Shown in pieces: positions 61,154 to 64,000 of a stretch of 64,000 nucleotides of DNA. Origin of the DNA: CAIZGX01 sp046048875 (GTDB taxonomy: Bacteria; Bacteroidota; Bacteroidia; Flavobacteriales_D; Sanyastnellaceae); NCBI GenBank assembly GCA_046048875.1, contig JBJOFG010000014.1, positions 1 to 64,000 on the forward strand, read 5' to 3'. Within the stretch, counting starts at the first letter, position 1. Each line of letters begins with the position of its first letter. The position numbers and the translations under genes are program-made. The notes beneath the pieces were generated by a model. The model was given only the letters and a program-made list of their open reading frames with translations. It ran no database searches and was not told the origin of the DNA.

Positions 61154-61696
61154 TTAAAAAGATCGATTGAATAGTTTTTTTGCAGGAATGAAGATGAGCA
61201 CCAATATAGGCGATTGCACGATTCCCATAATTCCGCGAACAGCAGGATAAACGGCTTCGCTTTGATGAATGAGTTTTCCGAAGACAAAAGTAGCGAGAGC
61301 GAGTACGATACAGAGGCCTTCCGCCAACAGAAATAGTTTGATTTCTTTTTTATTGAATTCAAGAAATTTCAGTGCCAAGATATTGAGCAGCGTGAATGTG
61401 GCGATAGACGCGAACGTTATAACCCATTTGAGTTTGGAAAGTTCCGAATGACTGAATGAATAAAGCAAATTGATACTGCCGTGGCTGTAGTAATAATCAA
61501 AGTTGGATTTGCTTTTTTCGTGACTTAAAATTTCAATTCTTGTGGAAGAATCTTGATTGAAAAAGCCAGGGATTTGCCCTCCTTTTTCCAAAATGAAATT
61601 CACATTTACTTTTGCTTGTTCTTGAAAAAATCCAAGAGCAATCATTACGAAAGCAATCGCAACGAGAATAATTTTATTTTTCTTCGGAAGTGTCAT
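61154..61696 (-). CDS. XrtF-associated membrane protein
   Basis: The 180-residue protein (start ATG 61696, MTLPKKNKII) has an N-terminal membrane helix, a soluble middle of about 65 residues, and three or four more membrane helices, in the form of the exosortase F system-associated family seen next to xrtF in Flavobacteria. It overlaps the xrtF gene by 23 bases. The function is unknown. Confidence 0.78.
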   Translation of the reverse strand: MTLPKKNKIILVAIAFVMIALGFFQEQAKVNVNFILEKGGQIPGFFNQDSSTRIEILSHEKSKSNFDYYYSHGSINLLYSFSHSELSKLKWVITFASIATFTLLNILALKFLEFNKKEIKLFLLAEGLCIVLALATFVFGKLIHQSEAVYPAVRGIMGIVQSPILVLIFIPAKKLFNRSF

Positions 61697-62201
61697 TGTA
61701 AGGAACGTACAACTTTGACCACCACCACCAAAATGCGAAAACAACCGAATAAACAATTGCAGTAAACGTGTAATCGTGATTAAATGCCAAGTAGTCTTCG
61801 TTCCAGTAAACAATAAAGGCAAGTGCCATAATGCGCAAAATATTCATGAATTGAATCACGAATAGCCCAAGTGGAATAAACCACAATCTGTTTCTGTTAG
61901 ACCCCGGATATGCCACAACGAAAATGACGAACAAGGCCATAAGAATCATTCCGTCGCAAGGTGCTCCTACAGTCACGCCTGCAGTACCGTCAATAGCAAT
62001 GTGATTTCTATAAAGACCATCGTTAAAGGCACGCACAGTGAAGTTGAACAACTGAAGCAATGCTTCAGCTCCCTTCACAAGGAAATCGACAAGTATTTCA
62101 TCAATGGTGGTAGATGGAAGTAAATACAACTCATAAAAAAAATACCATCCGAAATAAAGGATGGTACCAATGACAAAAAATCGGATAAGTGGATTTTTCA
62201 C
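61674..62201 (-). CDS. xrtF: Exosortase XrtF
   Basis: Exosortases are membrane cysteine proteases that process proteins with a C-terminal sorting tail. This 175-residue protein has the family catalytic triad: cysteine 82 in GAPCDGM, arginine 123 in NILRIM and histidine 142 in FNHDYTF, inside five to six membrane helices. The start is GTG at 62201. The PID-CTERM substrate gene precedes it by seven bases. Confidence 0.9.
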   Translation of the reverse strand: MKNPLIRFFVIGTILYFGWYFFYELYLLPSTTIDEILVDFLVKGAEALLQLFNFTVRAFNDGLYRNHIAIDGTAGVTVGAPCDGMILMALFVIFVVAYPGSNRNRLWFIPLGLFVIQFMNILRIMALAFIVYWNEDYLAFNHDYTFTAIVYSVVFAFWWWWSKLYVPYNDTSEEK

Positions 62202-62208
62202 TGAGTAT

Positions 62209-62436
62209 TTAAGAAGCTTTTTTCTTTTTTAAATCGAAGGCTTTTTTGCCACCTAAGGCAGCACCAGCAGCAATCAATAGGCTCACTCCGCCGTCGATTG
62301 GACAAACTGTTCCGAAAGGACCACCACAGGGTGTAGCTCCCCCGCTTGGAGGGGTTGGCGGTGATTGACAAATTCCGATTGCGCTGATGCAGAAAAGGAA
62401 AATTGACAAAACGATTAGTTTTCTAAAACGGTTCAT
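62209..62436 (-). CDS. PID-CTERM exosortase substrate (tiny exported protein)
   Basis: The 75-residue protein has a signal peptide ending in ISAIGICQ. A proline/glycine-rich middle of about 25 residues follows, with two cysteines (CGGPFGTVC), and then the sorting tail: PIDGG, the hydrophobic VSLLIAAGAALGG and a lysine-rich end. This is the PID-CTERM form recognised by XrtF, whose gene is adjacent. The mature peptide would be tiny. ATG 62436 was chosen because the promoter sits directly upstream; the open frame extends to 62475. Confidence 0.85.
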   Translation of the reverse strand: MNRFRKLIVLSIFLFCISAIGICQSPPTPPSGGATPCGGPFGTVCPIDGGVSLLIAAGAALGGKKAFDLKKKKAS

Positions 62437-62440
62437 GTCA

Positions 62441-62448
62441 CAAATATA
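62441..62448 (-). promoter_or_regulatory. -7 element (TATATTTG), 4 nt from PID-CTERM start
   Basis: It is an exact consensus on the minus strand, four bases from the ATG, predicting a leaderless mRNA for the XrtF operon. It is back-to-back with the promoter at 62511. Confidence 0.5.
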
Positions 62449-62510
62449 ATAGACTTTAATAATTTCCACCCCCATTCAGGCTAAAATCTTCAATATTGCC
62501 TCTCTTCCTT

Positions 62511-62531
62511 TATATTTGTCACTCTCGAGAG
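62511..62531 (+). promoter_or_regulatory. -7 element and adjacent palindrome for wzc-like gene
   Basis: TATATTTG (62511-62518) is an exact -7 match, 18 bases before the ATG at 62537. A 10-bp palindrome CTCTCGAGAG (62522-62531) overlaps the predicted start site and could be an operator. It is divergent from the XrtF operon promoter. Confidence 0.5.
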
Positions 62532-62536
62532 AACAC

Positions 62537-64000
62537 ATGGCAGAAACTAAATCGAATTTCCTTGACGCAGACGACCTTAGGCCAATATTACGGTTTCTGA
62601 ACAAGAGCTGGTTTTGGATTGTTGGTTGCGCGTTGATAGCGTTCGTGGCTTCTTATTTCTATACCCATCGCCTACCGAGCATTTACGCTGCCAAGACAGA
62701 AATTTTACTTCGTTCTTCTGAAACTTACGACTACCAAAAAAGTATGTATAGCGAGTTGGGATACATCTCGTTGATGCAAGACGTTACCAATCAGAAGCGA
62801 ATTATTGCTTCCTACGATATCGTAGAAAAGAGCCTTGAGAAATTGGATTATACCATTTCCTATTACTTGGTTGGAAGGGTGAAGACACTTCAAGTGGACG
62901 AGTTTGATGCGATAAAGATCAAGTGCGATTGGAAGAAAATGGCACCGGGTATGTACAACGTTCCCATTAACATAAAGGTCTTAGACATTGGACATTATGA
63001 ACTCAGTTACGAATATTCAGGAAAGCTCACCTCCGCTACGTATGAATTCGGAAAGGAATACATGGAACAGTTGTTCACGATTCAAATTGATATGGCTTCT
63101 CATGTCGATGAATCGAGACTTTCAACCGTAACAGACCAGAGCTTCCAAATTCGCGTAAGACCAATGAAACAGTTGGTTGACAAGTATATGTCTTCTTTGA
63201 CGATTGAAAACGTTGAATACACCAGCATTCTTACTTTAACGTGTCAAGACGAACTTCCAACGCGAGCTAAAACATTTCTTGATACGCTTGGGAAAGTGTA
63301 CATCGATTATACCCTGTACAACGAAATTGCGATAAATGAGAACACCCAAGCCTACATTGATATTCAGATCAACAAAATTGTTAAAATCATTGACTCTTTG
63401 GAATTGGCCATGGAGACTTTCAAGGATGCTAGAGACATTCTTGATCTGAGCAAAGAGCAAGATGCAGCGTTTGAGGCACTCACGAATTCAGATATTTCAC
63501 TGCGTGATTTAGAGCTAAGAAGAGAATCTATCCAAGGGCTAGAAAATTTCTTGTTGAAGGAACCTGATCGTGCTGTTATCCCTCCTATGAATTACCTTCG
63601 GGAGGAGGATGCTACGCTTACCGAATTGGTGAAGGATTTATTCCAATTAAAACAAAAAAGAAGTTCCTTGCTTGTAGACGTTAAGGCGCCTGATAAACGT
63701 ATTCAACGTGTTGACTCTACACTTCAGACTATACGTAACAGTATTTTCAAATACACCAGAGACACAAAGGTTGCCATTGACCAACGCATTGCTGATTTGA
63801 AAAATCAAATCAAAGACTTGGAAGCCGAATTGGCGAATATTCCGAAGAGTGAGAGAGACTTGATGTCTATTGAGCGCAAGCTGAAAGTAAACGAAGAACT
63901 ATATACGTTCTTGCTGGAAAAGAAAGCCAATACGGTAATCGCTCGTGCTGCGATTATTCCACAAACAAGTGTCATTGAAGCCGCGCGAAACATGGGTGTT
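62537..64000 (+). CDS. Wzc/Wzz-type polysaccharide co-polymerase, 3' partial
   Basis: The frame is open from ATG 62537 to the end of the window (488 codons) with no stop. One membrane helix near residues 26-46 (WFWIVGCALIAFVASYFY) is followed by a large periplasmic region with long coiled coils (about 260-470) and a conserved late region (ERDLMSIERKLKVNEELYTFLLEKK) typical of Wzc/GumC-type chain-length regulators and tyrosine autokinases. The kinase domain, if present, is outside the window. It is divergent from the exosortase operon, as often happens with polysaccharide genes. Confidence 0.88.
   Translation, partial: MAETKSNFLDADDLRPILRFLNKSWFWIVGCALIAFVASYFYTHRLPSIYAAKTEILLRSSETYDYQKSMYSELGYISLMQDVTNQKRIIASYDIVEKSLEKLDYTISYYLVGRVKTLQVDEFDAIKIKCDWKKMAPGMYNVPINIKVLDIGHYELSYEYSGKLTSATYEFGKEYMEQLFTIQIDMASHVDESRLSTVTDQSFQIRVRPMKQLVDKYMSSLTIENVEYTSILTLTCQDELPTRAKTFLDTLGKVYIDYTLYNEIAINENTQAYIDIQINKIVKIIDSLELAMETFKDARDILDLSKEQDAAFEALTNSDISLRDLELRRESIQGLENFLLKEPDRAVIPPMNYLREEDATLTELVKDLFQLKQKRSSLLVDVKAPDKRIQRVDSTLQTIRNSIFKYTRDTKVAIDQRIADLKNQIKDLEAELANIPKSERDLMSIERKLKVNEELYTFLLEKKANTVIARAAIIPQTSVIEAARNMGV

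Overview
The window looks like a chromosomal segment from a Bacteroidota bacterium of the Flavobacteriales type. Several features point there: secreted proteins ending in type IX secretion (T9SS) C-terminal domains, a SprE/PorW-like T9SS lipoprotein, an XrtF exosortase with a PID-CTERM substrate, a DUF3098 protein, an HU-CCDC81/SPOR protein, an extended F0 subunit a, and promoters of the Bacteroidota type (TTG, about 19 nt, TAnnTTTG). Gene density is very high. No gap between genes exceeds 300 bases. I saw no rRNA, tRNA, CRISPR array, insertion sequence or prophage.

Layout. 1-5305: two related giant T9SS cargo proteins, the first truncated by the window edge. 5443-8217: haem operon hemA-hemC-hemD. 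8214-9253 (minus): uppP and a DUF3098 protein. 9331-13288: a lipoprotein hydrolase, aspS, rpmH (57 codons) and a PfkB-family kinase. 13285-17335: a degenerate M23 protein, divergent from a SprE/PorW-like lipoprotein and a bactofilin. 17371-23013: ATP synthase genes atpZ-like, a four-helix membrane protein, then atpB-E-F-H-A-G; atpD and atpC are absent. 23045-25859: a flippase and a glycosyltransferase-like protein. 25915-27705: a third T9SS cargo.

27706-29207 (minus): MlaE/MlaF-type lipid transporter. 29303-35999: a 40-residue lipoprotein, SprT-like protein, proline dehydrogenase, M20 dipeptidase, LEA-2 lipoprotein, HAD hydrolase, XRE regulator, HU/SPOR protein and kdsB. 36001-42131 (minus): TonB-dependent receptor, polysaccharide deacetylase and a lamin-tail-domain surface protein. 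42201-50280: asd, folB, gltX, mfd and a PhoR/PhoB-like two-component pair. 50398-55942: a dehydrogenase, then a minus-strand run of hypothetical, MsbA-like ABC exporter, acyltransferase and VOC protein. 56042-57139: MarR regulator plus YceI protein. 57170-60671: beta-barrel protein, nitroreductase, dehydrogenase and M28 peptidase. 60672-62436 (minus): the XrtF/PID-CTERM operon. 62537-64000: start of a Wzc/Wzz-type polysaccharide protein that runs off the window.

A common theme is the cell envelope: T9SS and its cargo, exosortase sorting, polysaccharide export, lipid transport and peptidoglycan-associated factors. Two architectural signals recur. Several start codons lie only 4-5 nt after a -7 promoter element, which predicts leaderless mRNAs. 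Six of nine convergent gene pairs end in a shared TTAA or an abutting TAATTA.
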